Assembly (NCBI GenBank): GCA_003165075.1
Contig: PLSM01000119.1
Coordinates: 103,027-167,026 of the forward strand
Reading direction: 5' to 3'
DNA from: Acidobacteriaceae bacterium
Lineage (GTDB): Bacteria; Acidobacteriota; Terriglobia; Terriglobales; Acidobacteriaceae
Length of the DNA: 64,000 nucleotides
The notes beneath the pieces are model-generated. The model saw only the letters and a program-made list of their open reading frames with translations, was not told the origin of the DNA and searched no databases. A program made the translations under genes and the position numbers. Positions 43,799 through 54,003 of this stretch are shown here, one piece after another. How positions within the stretch are numbered: position 1 is the first letter of the stretch; each line of letters opens with the position of its first letter.

Positions 43799-45223
43799 TT
43801 ACCTCGTGGGTTCGGCGGCCATCTTGTGCGCTTCCACGTCGAAGATTTCCGGATCGGGTTCTTTAAAGAATGCTGCGTGCAGCGAGCGCACGGCCTCGTC
43901 TGCGTCTTCCTCTTCAATCATGAAACTCATGTTGATTTCGCTGGCCCCTTGCGAGATCATGCGCACGTTGATGTGACGGATGGCAGCGAACACCTGTGCG
44001 GCAATCCCGTTCTGTCCGCGAATGTCTTCGCCCACCATGCACACCAGCGCCTTCTTGCCTTCGTATTTCACGTCCGCGTGCTTGCTCAGGTCGGCGGCGA
44101 TCAACGGCAGCTTATCGTTGGAGTCCACGGTCAGCGACACTGACACTTCGCTGGTCGAAACCATGTCCACGGGGCACTTGTGCTTGTCGAAGATGGCGAA
44201 AATTTCGCTCAGGTAGCCGTGGGTCATCAGCATGCGGCTCGCCACCACGTCGATGATGGAAAGCTTCTTCTTCACCGCGATCGATTTGAATGGGCTCTTG
44301 CAGTGCGGCGCCAGCGAGATGATGCGCGTGCCCTCGTTGGAGGGGTTGCGGCTGTTGAGCACCAGCACCGGGATGTTCTTCTTGACCGCGGGCAGAATCG
44401 TAGCCGGGTGCAGCACCTTGGCGCCGAAGTAAGCCAGCTCCGACGCTTCCTCAAAGCTGATTACCCTCACCCGCAGGGCGTCCGGGCACACGCGCGGATC
44501 GCAGGTCATGATGCCGTCCACATCGGTCCAGATTTCAATGGCGTCCGCAGTCAGCGCGCCGCCCACCAGCGCGCCGCTTAAGTCGGAACCGCCGCGGCCC
44601 AGCGTGGTGGTGATGCCGGCCTCGTTGGATGCGATAAAGCCGCCCATCACCGGCACCTTGCCCTGGTTGAGCAGCGGGCGCAATTTTTCAGCCGCGCGCT
44701 TTTCGATCACGGCTTCGAGCGGAGTCGCCTTCTGATACTGCGAGTCGGTCAGGATGATTTCGCGTGCGTCCACATGCGCGGCATCCATGCCATGCTCGCA
44801 AAAAGCCGCCGCGACCATGCGGCTTGAGATACGCTCGCCGTAGCTGACGATCAGGTCCGAGATGCGCGGTGTCAGCTCCAGAATGGCCGCCAGGCCGCGC
44901 AAAATCTCGTCCAGCGAGTCGAATTTCTGATCGATCAGGTTGACCAGCGCGGCGGAGTTCTTGGGGTCTTTGATCAGCGCACAGGCGGTGTCGCGATGCC
45001 GCGAACGCAGCCGGGAACTGATGGCCAGGGCGCCTGTGCGGTCACCTTGCGCAGCGGCCGAGGCGGCGCGTAGCAACTGGTCGGTGACTCTCGCCAGCGC
45101 GCTCACCACCACCACCGGTTGTTTACCCTGCGCCACCCGTCCGGCCACGATGGCCGCGGTGCGCGAGATGGCTGTCTGGTCCTCTACCGACGTGCCGCCG
45201 AACTTCATCACCACCAGGCTCAT
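43799..45223 (-). CDS. lysC: aspartate kinase
   Basis: The 474-residue protein starts MSLVVMKFGGTSVEDQTAIS, with the KFGGTSV ATP/Asp signature. YGERISSRMVAAAF and LGRGGSDLSGALVGG follow, as does ITFEEASELAYFGAKVLHP-like sequence. Two ACT domains at the C-terminus (about 305-460) would give feedback control by lysine and/or threonine. ATG 45223 is used over an earlier in-frame codon because it starts the conserved domain. It forms an operon with dapB (2 bp) and probably asd (about 50 bp upstream). Confidence 0.93.
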   Translation of the reverse strand: MSLVVMKFGGTSVEDQTAISRTAAIVAGRVAQGKQPVVVVSALARVTDQLLRAASAAAQGDRTGALAISSRLRSRHRDTACALIKDPKNSAALVNLIDQKFDSLDEILRGLAAILELTPRISDLIVSYGERISSRMVAAAFCEHGMDAAHVDAREIILTDSQYQKATPLEAVIEKRAAEKLRPLLNQGKVPVMGGFIASNEAGITTTLGRGGSDLSGALVGGALTADAIEIWTDVDGIMTCDPRVCPDALRVRVISFEEASELAYFGAKVLHPATILPAVKKNIPVLVLNSRNPSNEGTRIISLAPHCKSPFKSIAVKKKLSIIDVVASRMLMTHGYLSEIFAIFDKHKCPVDMVSTSEVSVSLTVDSNDKLPLIAADLSKHADVKYEGKKALVCMVGEDIRGQNGIAAQVFAAIRHINVRMISQGASEINMSFMIEEEDADEAVRSLHAAFFKEPDPEIFDVEAHKMAAEPTR

Positions 45224-45274
45224 GCGAGTCTTCCCATTGTTGCAGTGTAAGGTCAAACGGCTTGCGCAGGTGTC

Positions 45275-46363
45275 TCAGGCGCGCGCGGCGGCCTCTGCAG
45301 CAGGTTCCAATTTGCCCAGACTTGCCAATAGTTCGGCATTCAGAATCGCCGCGCCTGCTGCTCCGCGAATCGTATTGTGGCTGAGCGCAGTAAACTTCCA
45401 GTCCAGCACGTTGCAGGGACGCAGCCGGCCCACGGTCACCGCCATGCCGCGGCCGCGGTTGCGGTCCAGGCGCGGTTGCGGTCGGTCGTTTTCTGGAGCC
45501 CACTCGATGGGCTGATCCGGGGCCATGGGCAATCCCTGCCCGGTCAGCGGGCGAAATTCCGCCCATGCAGCCAGAATGTCTTCGCGCGTGGCCGGCCTGC
45601 CCAGCTTGTTCCCCAGCTTGATGCTCACGCTTTCCGTGTGGCCGTCCTCCACCGCTACACGATTGCAGTGGGCGCTGATGCGCGCCGCCAGCGGCGTTAC
45701 GGCGTGGCCCTCCAGCCGGCCCAGCAGCTTCAGGGTCTCGGCCTCCATCTTTTCCTCTTCGCTGCCGATGTAGGGCACCACGTTGCCCAGGATGTCCATC
45801 GACGGCACGCCGGGGTAGCCCGCGCCGCTGATGGCCTGCATGGTGGTCACAAGAATCTGCTCGATGCCGAAGCGCTCCTCGATCGGCTTCAGCGCCATCA
45901 CCAGGCCAATGGTGGAGCAGTTGGGGTTAGTCACCATGTAGCCCCCAGACTCCCGCCGCGACGGCTGCTCCTCGATCAGGTGCAGGTGGTCGGCGTTGAT
46001 TTCGGGAATCACCAGCGGCACGTTGGGAGCCATCCGATAAGCGCTGGAGTTCGAAATGACCGCGCAGCCCGCGTTGGCAAATCGAGGCTCCAGTTCGCGG
46101 GCGATAGCGGCGTCCAGCGCGGCAAAAATAATCTTCGGCGCGCCTGCGGGATCGGCCGGCGCCACGGTCATCTTGGCGATGCGCGGGGGCAGGGGAGTAT
46201 CCAGCCGCCACTTCGCGGCCTCGCCGTAGAGCTTGCCGCTGGAGCGGTCGCTGGCCGCCAGCCACGCGATCTCGAACCACGGGTGGTTCTCAACCAGCTG
46301 AATGAAGCGTTGGCCGACCATTCCGGTCGCGCCGAGGATGCCGATGGGATATTTTTTTTGCAT
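45275..46363 (-). CDS. asd: aspartate-semialdehyde dehydrogenase, archaeal/fungal-type
   Basis: The 362-residue protein begins MQKKYPIGILGATGMVGQRF, the NADP loop. The catalytic Cys is in TNPNCSTIGLVMALK, with the His in ARISAHCNRVAVEDGH. NPNCST and the length place it in the archaeal/fungal branch rather than the short bacterial Asd branch. It makes aspartate semialdehyde for lysine, methionine and threonine. ATG 46363 is chosen from the conserved N-terminus; an upstream in-frame extension is not supported. It is the first gene of the lysine-branch cluster. Confidence 0.92.
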   Translation of the reverse strand: MQKKYPIGILGATGMVGQRFIQLVENHPWFEIAWLAASDRSSGKLYGEAAKWRLDTPLPPRIAKMTVAPADPAGAPKIIFAALDAAIARELEPRFANAGCAVISNSSAYRMAPNVPLVIPEINADHLHLIEEQPSRRESGGYMVTNPNCSTIGLVMALKPIEERFGIEQILVTTMQAISGAGYPGVPSMDILGNVVPYIGSEEEKMEAETLKLLGRLEGHAVTPLAARISAHCNRVAVEDGHTESVSIKLGNKLGRPATREDILAAWAEFRPLTGQGLPMAPDQPIEWAPENDRPQPRLDRNRGRGMAVTVGRLRPCNVLDWKFTALSHNTIRGAAGAAILNAELLASLGKLEPAAEAAARA

Positions 46364-46497
46364 GACCTTGAACACTCCAGTGTACAGGAGGCCGTGCGGA
46401 GAACCAGCAAAATACCTGCTCGCGCGGTGCGAGATCCAGGTTGCCAATCCGCCTGGCACGGTTGGGTGCTTCCTGGAAAGGGAAACTCAGAGGGGCA

Positions 46498-47127
46498 CTA
46501 CCAATTGATCCCGGGCGGCATGAATTTGCCGGCCAGTTGACTGATGATACTTCCGCGAGTGACCGCCAGATCATTCAGCGCCTTCCGCGCCGCGAGCAGG
46601 ACCTCGGCATTGTGCGGGGCTCTGGGTACGTAATCCTTGCCGAGGAACTGCTTTCTCAGCACTTCAATTTGCTGCACTGAGCCCAAGAGGCTTTTCGCAT
46701 AGGCCTGATTTAAGTTCTCGATCTCGCCTTTGCTTCCGGACGGCAGCTCAAGAAGTCCGCTTTGCACGGGCAGATCATGACCCCACCACCACGCATGCTG
46801 ATCGAACTCGAGATATTGTTTGCCGAAGGATCGCTCATGCTCGGCCTGGGCGGCCTTGTAGCCCTTGGGATTGGACTCAGCTTCCTTGTTGAACATCTCG
46901 ATAGAGGTCACGATTGCGTTGAGCTGCGCGTCGTCGGCGAGAGACTGCTTCAGGATGTCGCGTGCCTCGCTGACCCGCTGTTCCTGCAGGACACGCCGAT
47001 GCGACGAATTCTCGCTGATCCAGGGAACCAACAGGCACGATAGAGTGCTGCCGATCAGCAGGAGCATCAATGGATGTTCCCAAATGGACAAATACCACTT
47101 CTGGTCTCTTTGATGGTAGTTACTCAC
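46498..47127 (-). CDS. hypothetical single-pass membrane protein
   Basis: This 209-residue protein starts at GTG 47127 with GAGGAGG a few bases upstream, so the start is well supported. One hydrophobic helix lies at residues 19-36 (PLMLLLIGSTLSCLLVPW). A long, charged alpha-helical region (RRVLQEQRVSEARDILKQSL and onward) follows, probably coiled. No domain or family is recognised. It is on the same strand as asd, 134 bp upstream, but nothing ties it to the lysine genes. Confidence 0.6.
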   Translation of the reverse strand: MSNYHQRDQKWYLSIWEHPLMLLLIGSTLSCLLVPWISENSSHRRVLQEQRVSEARDILKQSLADDAQLNAIVTSIEMFNKEAESNPKGYKAAQAEHERSFGKQYLEFDQHAWWWGHDLPVQSGLLELPSGSKGEIENLNQAYAKSLLGSVQQIEVLRKQFLGKDYVPRAPHNAEVLLAARKALNDLAVTRGSIISQLAGKFMPPGINW

Positions 47128-47371
47128 GTCGGCCTCCTCTACGGCGGGAAAGTTGCACTGATATTAACCGTTGCAATCGAGCAACACGAAGATGTGCCCC
47201 CTGCATTGTTCATGAGACCCGGGAAAGCGCGAACCTCAACCCCGCGCCTCTCCACGGAATACGGCCGATTCCTGAGCGCACTTCCGGTCCGGCTTAGGAG
47301 GTAAATGGCAATAAATTCATAAATATGCTGTCAGCAAACACCGTCGACAAATCGCCAGGAGAGCGAGCGGC

Positions 47372-47929
47372 TCACTGTCCGGCAGGAAGATACAGATTCA
47401 GGTTTCTGGCGCGGTTGAGCTTGAGAGTCGCGGCACGGTCGATCTCGCTCATGGAAATGCGCAGGTGCTTGTCATCGGGATCGACGTAGTGCAGGCCGTC
47501 GTCAGAGGCGAAGACGGTCACGGCCGAGAGGGTCGAACCGTCCCTGAGGACAATGGCAAAGGCCGGTAGTTCGGAGGTTGGCGAGGGCGCGGAGGGGGAA
47601 GAAGTTGCGTCTGCGGCGGGCCATTTGTATTCCAGGATCACAGCATGCCCCTGCAGCGGCTCGACGACGGGCGGCGCAGGCGGCTGAACGTAGGGCGGTC
47701 GCTGCTGAACAACAAGGACCGGCGGAGGCGCGTCCATATACGCGTCGCCGGAGTCGTAGGGCAGGTAAGGGTAGCCTAATCCGTAGGGCGAGCGGGCCCG
47801 GGCGCGGCTGAAACCGTTGCCATGACGGGCGAAACCAGGCCCGGCACCGCCGCGGCGCTGGGCGCAGGCCTCGTTCGCCACACTCACCGCAAGGAGCGCA
47901 AACAAGCAGAGCAGGGTCGTCCGCCGCAT
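47372..47929 (-). CDS. hypothetical secreted protein with a Pro-rich linker
   Basis: The 185-residue protein has a signal peptide (RRTTLLCLFALLAVSVANEA, residues about 2-21) with GAGGG before ATG 47929. A Gly/Arg/Pro/Tyr-rich segment follows (RRGGAGPGFARHG, PPPVLVVQQRPPYVQPPAPP). A short folded end (AFAIVLRDGSTLSAVTVFAS, DDGLHYVDPDDKHLRISMSE) resembles small beta domains of secreted proteins. No family is recognised. Confidence 0.6.
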   Translation of the reverse strand: MRRTTLLCLFALLAVSVANEACAQRRGGAGPGFARHGNGFSRARARSPYGLGYPYLPYDSGDAYMDAPPPVLVVQQRPPYVQPPAPPVVEPLQGHAVILEYKWPAADATSSPSAPSPTSELPAFAIVLRDGSTLSAVTVFASDDGLHYVDPDDKHLRISMSEIDRAATLKLNRARNLNLYLPAGQ

Positions 47930-48019
47930 GGCCAGCCCTCGTAAGGCGGAGTATAGCACCCGGGCATGCAATTGTTAATCCTGGGCGGATGGTGGCCAAT
48001 CTGAAGCGGGTCGTGCCCT

Positions 48020-49033
48020 CTAACCCAGCGCCGCCAGCACCGCGTCGGCAAACTGGCTGGTCCCCGCTTTGCCGCCCACGTCGCGGGTCAGCGTCTTGCG
48101 CTCCTGGTAGACCGTCTCCAGCGCCTTTTGCACCTTGTCTGCGACGGCTGCCTCGTCCAGGTGGCGCAGCATCAGAATCGCGGACTGCAGCAGCGCCGTG
48201 GGGTTGGCGATGTCCTTGCCCGCGATGTCCGGGGCCGAGCCATGCACCGCTTCAAAGATGGCGCATTCGGTGCCCAGGTTCGCCCCTGGCACCAGCCCCA
48301 GCCCGCCCACAAACGCCGAGCACAAATCGCTCACGATGTCGCCGTAAAGATTTTCCAGCAGCAGCGTGTCGTACTGATACGGATTCATCACCAGTTGCAT
48401 GCAGGTGTTGTCGATCAGGTGCTCGCCGTAGAGCACATCCGGAAATCCCTCCGCCACCTTGCGCGCGCAGCGCAGAAACAGCCCGTCGGAGAGCTTCATG
48501 ATGTTGGCTTTGTGGATGGAGTGAATCTTCTTGCGCCCATGCTTGCGCGCATATTCGAACGCGAACTTGGCAATGCGCGTGGAGCCCTTCTCGGTGATGA
48601 CCTTGATGCTCTCCACCACGCCGGGAACCACTTCATGCTCCAGCCCAACGTACTCGCCCTCCGTGTTCTCGCGCACGATGATCAGGTCCACCCCGGGCCA
48701 TTTTGTTTCCAGGCCGGGAAGATTCTTGATGGGGCGGAAGTTCGCGTAGAGGTCGAACTTCTTGCGCAGGGTCACGTTGATGCTTTTGAAGCCCCCGCCG
48801 ATGGGTGTGGTCACGGGCCCCTTCAGGGCCACGCGGTTGCGCTCGATCGATTCGTAGAGCGCGGTGGGAATGTATTCGCCGAAGATTTCAAAGGCCTCGG
48901 CCCCGGCGGCAAAGCGTTCCCACTCCCACTTCACGCCCGTGGCCTCGAGGATGCGAACCACCGCCTGCGTCACCTCCGGCCCAATGCCGTCGCCGGGAAT
49001 CAGCGTTACTTTGTGGGTCTTTGTCTCCGCCAT
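48020..49033 (-). CDS. icd: NAD-type isocitrate dehydrogenase
   Basis: This beta-decarboxylating dehydrogenase of 337 residues has HKVTLIPGDGIGPEV, PVTTPIGGGFKSINVTLRKK, RENTEGEYVGLEHE, and VLYGEHLIDNTCM. The GANLGTECAIFEAVHGSAPD end is also typical. The SxNVxLR substrate loop indicates isocitrate rather than isopropylmalate, and the pattern fits NAD-dependent isocitrate dehydrogenases. It makes 2-oxoglutarate. The ATG at 49033 shares its last base with the nrdR stop (TAATG). Citrate synthase lies 7.5 kb away. Confidence 0.88.
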   Translation of the reverse strand: MAETKTHKVTLIPGDGIGPEVTQAVVRILEATGVKWEWERFAAGAEAFEIFGEYIPTALYESIERNRVALKGPVTTPIGGGFKSINVTLRKKFDLYANFRPIKNLPGLETKWPGVDLIIVRENTEGEYVGLEHEVVPGVVESIKVITEKGSTRIAKFAFEYARKHGRKKIHSIHKANIMKLSDGLFLRCARKVAEGFPDVLYGEHLIDNTCMQLVMNPYQYDTLLLENLYGDIVSDLCSAFVGGLGLVPGANLGTECAIFEAVHGSAPDIAGKDIANPTALLQSAILMLRHLDEAAVADKVQKALETVYQERKTLTRDVGGKAGTSQFADAVLAALG

Positions 49034-49509
49034 TATTTTTTCCCCTTGCTTGTTCGATGGCTGTCCAGCAGTCCTTCCAGTTCTTCTTTGAACTCGCGCA
49101 CATCCTTGAAGTCCCGATAGACCGAGGCGAAGCGGATATAAGCCACCGTGTCCAGGCCTTTCAGATGCTTCATGATCAGCTCGCCAATCTCGTTCGTAGT
49201 GCGCTCGCGCTCCGGAGCTTCCATGAGAAAGCTCTCCGTCGAGTCCACGATGGCCTCCAGCTTGATTGAAGGCACAGGCCGCTTTTCGCAGGCGCGCAGC
49301 AGTCCGCTCAGAACCTTTTGCCGGTCGAAGCGCTCCCGGCGGCCATCCTTCTTCACCACCATGTAGGGAATCTCGTCGATGCGCTCGTAGGTGGTGAAGC
49401 GCCGGTTGCAGCTCTCGCACTCGCGCCGCCGCCGAATGGAGTCGGCCTCCTTGCTTTCGCGCGAGTCCACCACGCGATCCTGCCCGAAGCCGCAATAGGG
49501 ACACTTCAT
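49033..49509 (-). CDS. nrdR: NrdR transcriptional repressor of ribonucleotide reductase
   Basis: This 158-residue protein has the four-Cys zinc ribbon ([31 protein letters not shown]) and the ATP-cone domain ([20 protein letters not shown]). It binds NrdR boxes upstream of nrd genes in an (d)ATP-dependent manner. The 158-residue length is normal. Its stop codon overlaps the icd start, so the two are cotranscribed even though they have no functional link. No nrd gene is in the window. Confidence 0.95.
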   Translation of the reverse strand: MKCPYCGFGQDRVVDSRESKEADSIRRRRECESCNRRFTTYERIDEIPYMVVKKDGRRERFDRQKVLSGLLRACEKRPVPSIKLEAIVDSTESFLMEAPERERTTNEIGELIMKHLKGLDTVAYIRFASVYRDFKDVREFKEELEGLLDSHRTSKGKK

Positions 49510-49552
49510 GCCACGTTGATTCTACGGCAAGGATGGGATCGCGTGGCAGTGT

Positions 49553-50275
49553 TCACTGAACAGGAACCAGCAGCGTCTTGCCCGCCACGGCGGTCAGTCC
49601 GTCCAGGGTGTCGAGAAAGGCGTTGGCAATTTGTGGCGCGTCGGCCAGGTGCCAAAGCAGTTCAGCGTTGTTCCAGGCTGCCTCCCGCGCTGCAGACATG
49701 CTCCACGCCGCCAGGGTGTCGTCGAGCTGCGAGACCGGCGGCAGCGCATCGCCGGGCAGGCGCACGCGCAACGTCTGCTTGGCCGCGTCGATCAGGCTGT
49801 CGAGCGTGGCGTTGAGCGCGGTGTAGTCGTTGTAATGCGTGCTGCCGTGCGCTGGTGCAACGCCTGCGGCCTGGCAAATGGCGACGATGGCCTGCGGCAG
49901 GTCGTGGTTGATATGGGCGTTCATGCCCGCCATGGCAAACTGGATGCGCGCAATCATAGGCTGATTGCGCTGATCGAAGAGAGTCTGCCAGCAGCCGGGT
50001 GTTGCCTGGCCCGTGAGAGAGGTCTGGATCGCGTCAAAGTAGAAGCGTGCGAACTGGACGTCGAGCGCGGCCATCCACGCAGGATCGCCAAATTCGCCCG
50101 CGCTCACCCGTGCCTCCACTGCCTGGGTCACCTCGAGATAAAGCCAGTTGAACCACTTCAGGCCGTCGCCATCCGCGCAATTGGTCTCGATGGCCTGCAT
50201 GATCTGGACCACGTCCGCAACCGATTGCGGGGTGGATCGAACTGCGGTCACGAGCGTGGGGTCGTAGGGGAACAT
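49553..50275 (-). CDS. DUF5995 family protein
   Basis: The 240-residue protein matches the DUF5995 pattern: VADVVQIMQAIETNCADGDG, GDPAWMAALDVQFARFYFDA, and the hallmark MNAHINHDLPQAI with its conserved His residues. It is helical, with no signal peptide. The His-rich MNxHINHDL motif may bind a metal; the function is unknown. It starts at ATG 50275 and lies upstream of nrdR in the same direction but separate from it. The stop lies next to a CAGTG/CACTG mini-hairpin at 49547-49558. Confidence 0.75.
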   Translation of the reverse strand: MFPYDPTLVTAVRSTPQSVADVVQIMQAIETNCADGDGLKWFNWLYLEVTQAVEARVSAGEFGDPAWMAALDVQFARFYFDAIQTSLTGQATPGCWQTLFDQRNQPMIARIQFAMAGMNAHINHDLPQAIVAICQAAGVAPAHGSTHYNDYTALNATLDSLIDAAKQTLRVRLPGDALPPVSQLDDTLAAWSMSAAREAAWNNAELLWHLADAPQIANAFLDTLDGLTAVAGKTLLVPVQ

Positions 50276-50505
50276 GGTGTGCCATCATAGCCGGGCCCGG
50301 AGGCGGCTGGAAAGTGGATTACGCTCTCCGGTCTCATTTGCCTGGCAAAGCATGAAGCCAAACCCATCCCACGCTCCGTAATGATTGGACCATGGTCAAG
50401 CATCGCTGCCAGAGCGTTTGCATCTACAGGATAAGAAAGGCTTCTGCAAGCCAAGGAAGAGGTGGTTCCTGTCTTCTCTCTGAGCCGGCAGAAGAATCTG
50501 AAAAA

Positions 50506-52230
50506 TTGGCCAAGAAAGTTGCGGAGTTATTTGTTGAAGTTCTTGCGGCTGCCGGCGTAGAGCGCATCTACGGCGTGGCGGGCGATTCGCTCAACGGCAT
50601 CACCGACTCGGTCAGGGTGCGCAATGGCATCGAGTGGGTGGGTGTGCGACATGAGGAGACGGCTGCCTTCGCTGCCGGAGCCGAAGCCGCGCTGACCGGA
50701 AAGCTGGCCGTCTGCGCGGGAAGTTGCGGGCCCGGCAATCTGCACCTCATCAACGGCCTCTACGATTGCCAGCGCAGTCGCGTGCCGGTTCTGGCCATTG
50801 CAGCCCACATTCCCTCTCAGGAAATCGGCAGCAGATACTTTCAGGAGACGCACCCCGAGCACATCTTCAAGGAGTGCAGCCATTACTGCGAGTTGGTTTC
50901 CCATCCCTCGCAGATGCCGCGCACGCTGGAGATCGCGATGCAGACTGCCATCTCGAAGCAGGGCGTCGCCGTGGTCGTCATCCCTGGCGATGTGGCTCTC
51001 TCCGATGCCGTCAACCCTGAGCGGCGCGTCAACTTCAGCTATGTGCGGTCCGACGTAACTCCCCGGCCGGAAGAGCTTGAGCGCCTGGCCACGGAGCTGA
51101 ATAAGGCACAAAAGGTGACCATCCTGGCGGGGGCCGGATGCGCTGGAGCACATGACGAGTTAGTGGCGCTGGCAGGCAAGCTGCAGGCCCCTATCGTTCA
51201 CGCCATCCGGGGCAAGGAATTCATCGAATATGACAACCCCTACGACGTGGGCATGACCGGCCTGCTCGGATTTTCGTCCGGCTACCACGCCATGATGAAT
51301 TGCGACACGCTGCTGATGCTGGGCACCGATTTCCCCTACCAGCAGTTCTATCCGAAGAAGGCGCGCATTGTGCAGATCGACCTCCGCCAGGAGCAGTTGG
51401 GACGCCGCAGCCGCCTTGACCTGGGTGTTGTGGGCGGCATTGCAGAGACTCTGCGCGCACTGCTTCCGGCCATCGGGCAAAAGCGCCATCGCGCTCACCT
51501 GGACGCCTCGCTCAAACACTATCGCGAGGCGCGCAAGGGCCTGGACGATCTGGCGACGGGAAAGCCCGGTCAGGTCCCCATCCATCCGCAGTATGTGGCC
51601 AAGGTGCTGAATGAAGTAGCCGCGGAGGACGCTGTCTTTACCGTGGATGTGGGCACTCCCGTGATTTGGGCGGCGCGCTACCTCACCATGAACGGAAAGC
51701 GGCGGTTGTTGGGCTCGTTCAATCACGGGTCCATGGCCAATGCTTTGCCGCAGGCTATTGGAGCGCAGGTCTCTCATCCCGGCCGCCAGGTCATCACGCT
51801 CTCCGGCGATGGCGGCGTCTCCATGCTGATGGGCGACTTGCTCTCACTCCGGCAACTGAATCTCCCCGTGAAGCTGGTAATTTTCAATAATGGATCGCTG
51901 GGCTTTGTGGAGTTGGAGATGAAGGCTACCGGATTCCTGAGCCATGCCACTGACCTGGTTAATCCTGATTTTTCAAAGATCGCAGAAGGGACGGGAATCC
52001 TGGGCCTGCACGTGGATGACCCGGAGCAGGTTCGTCCCACGCTCCAGAAGGCCTTGGCACATAACGGCCCGGCGCTGATCGATATTGCGGTAAACCGGCA
52101 GGAACTGGCCATGCCGCCATCGCTGAAGCTGGATCAGATTGTCGACTTCAACCTGTACATGATGAGGGCCATTCTGAACGGACGCGGAGACGAGATCGTT
52201 GACCTTGCCCGCACCAACTTGTTCCGCTAG
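50506..52230 (+). CDS. poxB: thiamine-diphosphate-dependent pyruvate:quinone oxidoreductase-like enzyme
   Basis: This ThDP enzyme of 574 residues has [20 protein letters not shown] and [13 protein letters not shown]. The active-site Glu is in [15 protein letters not shown], and [17 protein letters not shown] follows. The C-terminal ThDP motif is [20 protein letters not shown] with [11 protein letters not shown]. The domain order PYR-central-PP is that of pyruvate oxidase/PoxB. It should convert pyruvate to acetate and CO2 at the membrane, feeding electrons to quinone. The start is placed at TTG 50506, since residues before it look like non-coding leader; frames upstream to 50392 remain open. 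Confidence 0.85.
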   Translation: MAKKVAELFVEVLAAAGVERIYGVAGDSLNGITDSVRVRNGIEWVGVRHEETAAFAAGAEAALTGKLAVCAGSCGPGNLHLINGLYDCQRSRVPVLAIAAHIPSQEIGSRYFQETHPEHIFKECSHYCELVSHPSQMPRTLEIAMQTAISKQGVAVVVIPGDVALSDAVNPERRVNFSYVRSDVTPRPEELERLATELNKAQKVTILAGAGCAGAHDELVALAGKLQAPIVHAIRGKEFIEYDNPYDVGMTGLLGFSSGYHAMMNCDTLLMLGTDFPYQQFYPKKARIVQIDLRQEQLGRRSRLDLGVVGGIAETLRALLPAIGQKRHRAHLDASLKHYREARKGLDDLATGKPGQVPIHPQYVAKVLNEVAAEDAVFTVDVGTPVIWAARYLTMNGKRRLLGSFNHGSMANALPQAIGAQVSHPGRQVITLSGDGGVSMLMGDLLSLRQLNLPVKLVIFNNGSLGFVELEMKATGFLSHATDLVNPDFSKIAEGTGILGLHVDDPEQVRPTLQKALAHNGPALIDIAVNRQELAMPPSLKLDQIVDFNLYMMRAILNGRGDEIVDLARTNLFR

Positions 52231-52233
52231 GGC

Positions 52234-53442
52234 CTAACTCAGGAACTCCGCAATGGCGCTGACCACCGCTTGCTGCTCGTCCTCGCGCAGTTCGGGGAAC
52301 ATGGGCAGAGCGAGCACTTCGCGTGCCGCGCGCTCGGCTTGGGGGAAGCTGCCCTGCACGTAGCCCAGTCCCTTTAGCGCGTCCTGCAGGTGGAGCGGGA
52401 CGGGGTAGAAAATCTCCGAGCCAATGCCGCGCGCGGTTAGAAACTCCCGCAGGGTATTGCGGCGGACGGTGCGTATGACGTACTGGTGCCATACGTGGCG
52501 GCTGCCCGGTACCTCCTGGGGCAGGATCACGCCATGGATGGGACAGGTGCCGGGTTCGGCCAGTCCGGCGGCGGTAAACAACTCGTGGTAGCGGGTGGCC
52601 AACTTTCGGCGAGCCTCGTTCCAGCCGTCGACGTACTTGAGCTTGACCTGAAGAAGGGCTGCCTGAAAACCATCCATGCGGGTGTTCCAACCCATCTCGT
52701 CGTGGTAGTAGCGGCGGCGCATGCCGTGCTGGCGCAGCATGCGCGCCCGCTCGTCCAGCTTATCCGAGTCGGTGGTTACCATCCCGGCGTCGCCGCAGGC
52801 GCTCAGGTTCTTGGTGGGATAAAAGCTGAAAGCCGCGGCGTCGCCCAGGGCTCCTGCCTTCACTCCGTTCCACTCCGCGCCCCAGGCCTGAGCAGCATCC
52901 TCGATCAGGGCCAGTTTGTGTTCCACTTCGATCCGGACAAAGGAGTACCAGTCGGCGCACTGGCCAAACAGATGCACTGGCAGAATGGCGCGTACATCTG
53001 CGCCGCGCGGCCCTTCCAGAACCGCTTCGACGGCTGTCGGATCCAGGTTGAAGGTGGCGGCCTCGATGTCGGCCAGCACCGGGGTGGCGCCGGCGCGCAG
53101 AATACTGCTCACCGAGGCAAAGAAGCTGAAAGGGGTGGTCACCACGGCCATTCCGGGGCTGACGCCCGCCGCGGTCAGGGCCAGCCATAAGGCGTCGGTG
53201 CCTGAAGAGCATCCGATGGCGTGGGCTACGCCCACCCGCTTCGCCGCGGCCTGCTCAAAGGCGGCTACCGGCTCGCCAAGAATGAATTGCTGCGTCTCAA
53301 GTACATGGCCAACGGCCTCCAGCAGTTCCTCATGGAGCGGCTGGTATTGGCGCTTAAGGTCCAGCATGGGCACATCTTGGGCCTCGCAAGCCGGAAGTGC
53401 TGGCTCTGCCGGAGGTACTGCAGATTTGGCTGTCCTTTTCAC
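52234..53442 (-). CDS. DegT/DnrJ/EryC1/StrS-family sugar aminotransferase
   Basis: The 402-residue PLP enzyme has AIGCSSGTDALWLALTAAGV, VVTTPFSFFASVSSIL, LIEDAAQAWGAEWNG, and the PLP Lys in SFYPTKNLSACGDAGM. GWNTRMDGFQAALLQVKLKY follows. Members transfer an amino group onto nucleotide-linked keto-sugars for LPS or glycan building. The start is placed at GTG 53442; the conserved part begins near Met26 (53367). Its stop lies 4 bp from the poxB stop in tail-to-tail orientation. No other sugar-modification genes are adjacent. Confidence 0.87.
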   Translation of the reverse strand: MKRTAKSAVPPAEPALPACEAQDVPMLDLKRQYQPLHEELLEAVGHVLETQQFILGEPVAAFEQAAAKRVGVAHAIGCSSGTDALWLALTAAGVSPGMAVVTTPFSFFASVSSILRAGATPVLADIEAATFNLDPTAVEAVLEGPRGADVRAILPVHLFGQCADWYSFVRIEVEHKLALIEDAAQAWGAEWNGVKAGALGDAAAFSFYPTKNLSACGDAGMVTTDSDKLDERARMLRQHGMRRRYYHDEMGWNTRMDGFQAALLQVKLKYVDGWNEARRKLATRYHELFTAAGLAEPGTCPIHGVILPQEVPGSRHVWHQYVIRTVRRNTLREFLTARGIGSEIFYPVPLHLQDALKGLGYVQGSFPQAERAAREVLALPMFPELREDEQQAVVSAIAEFLS

Positions 53443-53675
53443 CTGACCATGGTATCAGCCGATGAGGAGGCGCTATCCCACCGTTTGAGTGCCCAAGGGA
53501 GGTTTCTGGCAGCGGGATTCAGTTGAAATGGCCGATAAGCTTCTATAATGTTGTCACATTGCGGGATTTTCCGGCTTTGGGGTTTCCAGCGCCGTCCCCG
53601 CTGATTTGTATGCACATTCAGGTGCAAACTGGTTGCACCCAAACTACCCCCCAACAGAGAGAGGGAGATCGGCAT

Positions 53676-53984
53676 ATGGAGAACAAGCCGGCACAGAATA
53701 TTCAGGACACCTTCCTGAATACGGTCCGCAAGGACAAAACCCCCATTACGATTTATCTGGTCAGCGGCGTCAAGCTTACCGGAAAGATCCGCTCCTTTGA
53801 CAAGTACTCCGTGCTGCTGGAGAACAACAGTCAGGAGCAACTGATCTTCAAGCACGCCATTTCGACCGTGGTGAGCAACCGCGCCGTGATGCATACAGAG
53901 CATCGTCCGACTGCGCTCACCGGAATGGGCCCGGCGGCAGTGCCGGCGGTCGCCCCGATTCCTGCCACCGCGGAGCAGAGATAA
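53676..53984 (+). CDS. hfq: RNA chaperone Hfq
   Basis: The 102-residue protein begins [20 protein letters not shown]. It contains Sm1 ([20 protein letters not shown]) and the Sm2-type FKHAISTVV, the Hfq signature. It forms a hexamer that pairs small RNAs with mRNAs. The C-terminal tail (about residues 74-102) is Pro/Ala-rich and disordered. GAGGGAG lies 9 bases before ATG 53676. hflX starts about 20 bp downstream, the common hfq-hflX arrangement; miaA is not adjacent. Confidence 0.95.
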   Translation: MENKPAQNIQDTFLNTVRKDKTPITIYLVSGVKLTGKIRSFDKYSVLLENNSQEQLIFKHAISTVVSNRAVMHTEHRPTALTGMGPAAVPAVAPIPATAEQR

Positions 53985-54003
53985 TACGCGGGAGCGCCCT
54001 CAA

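Noticed and set aside
45377-46540. 387-residue frame opposite asd
   Set aside because: Asd is certain on the other strand, and the frame has no recognisable motif.
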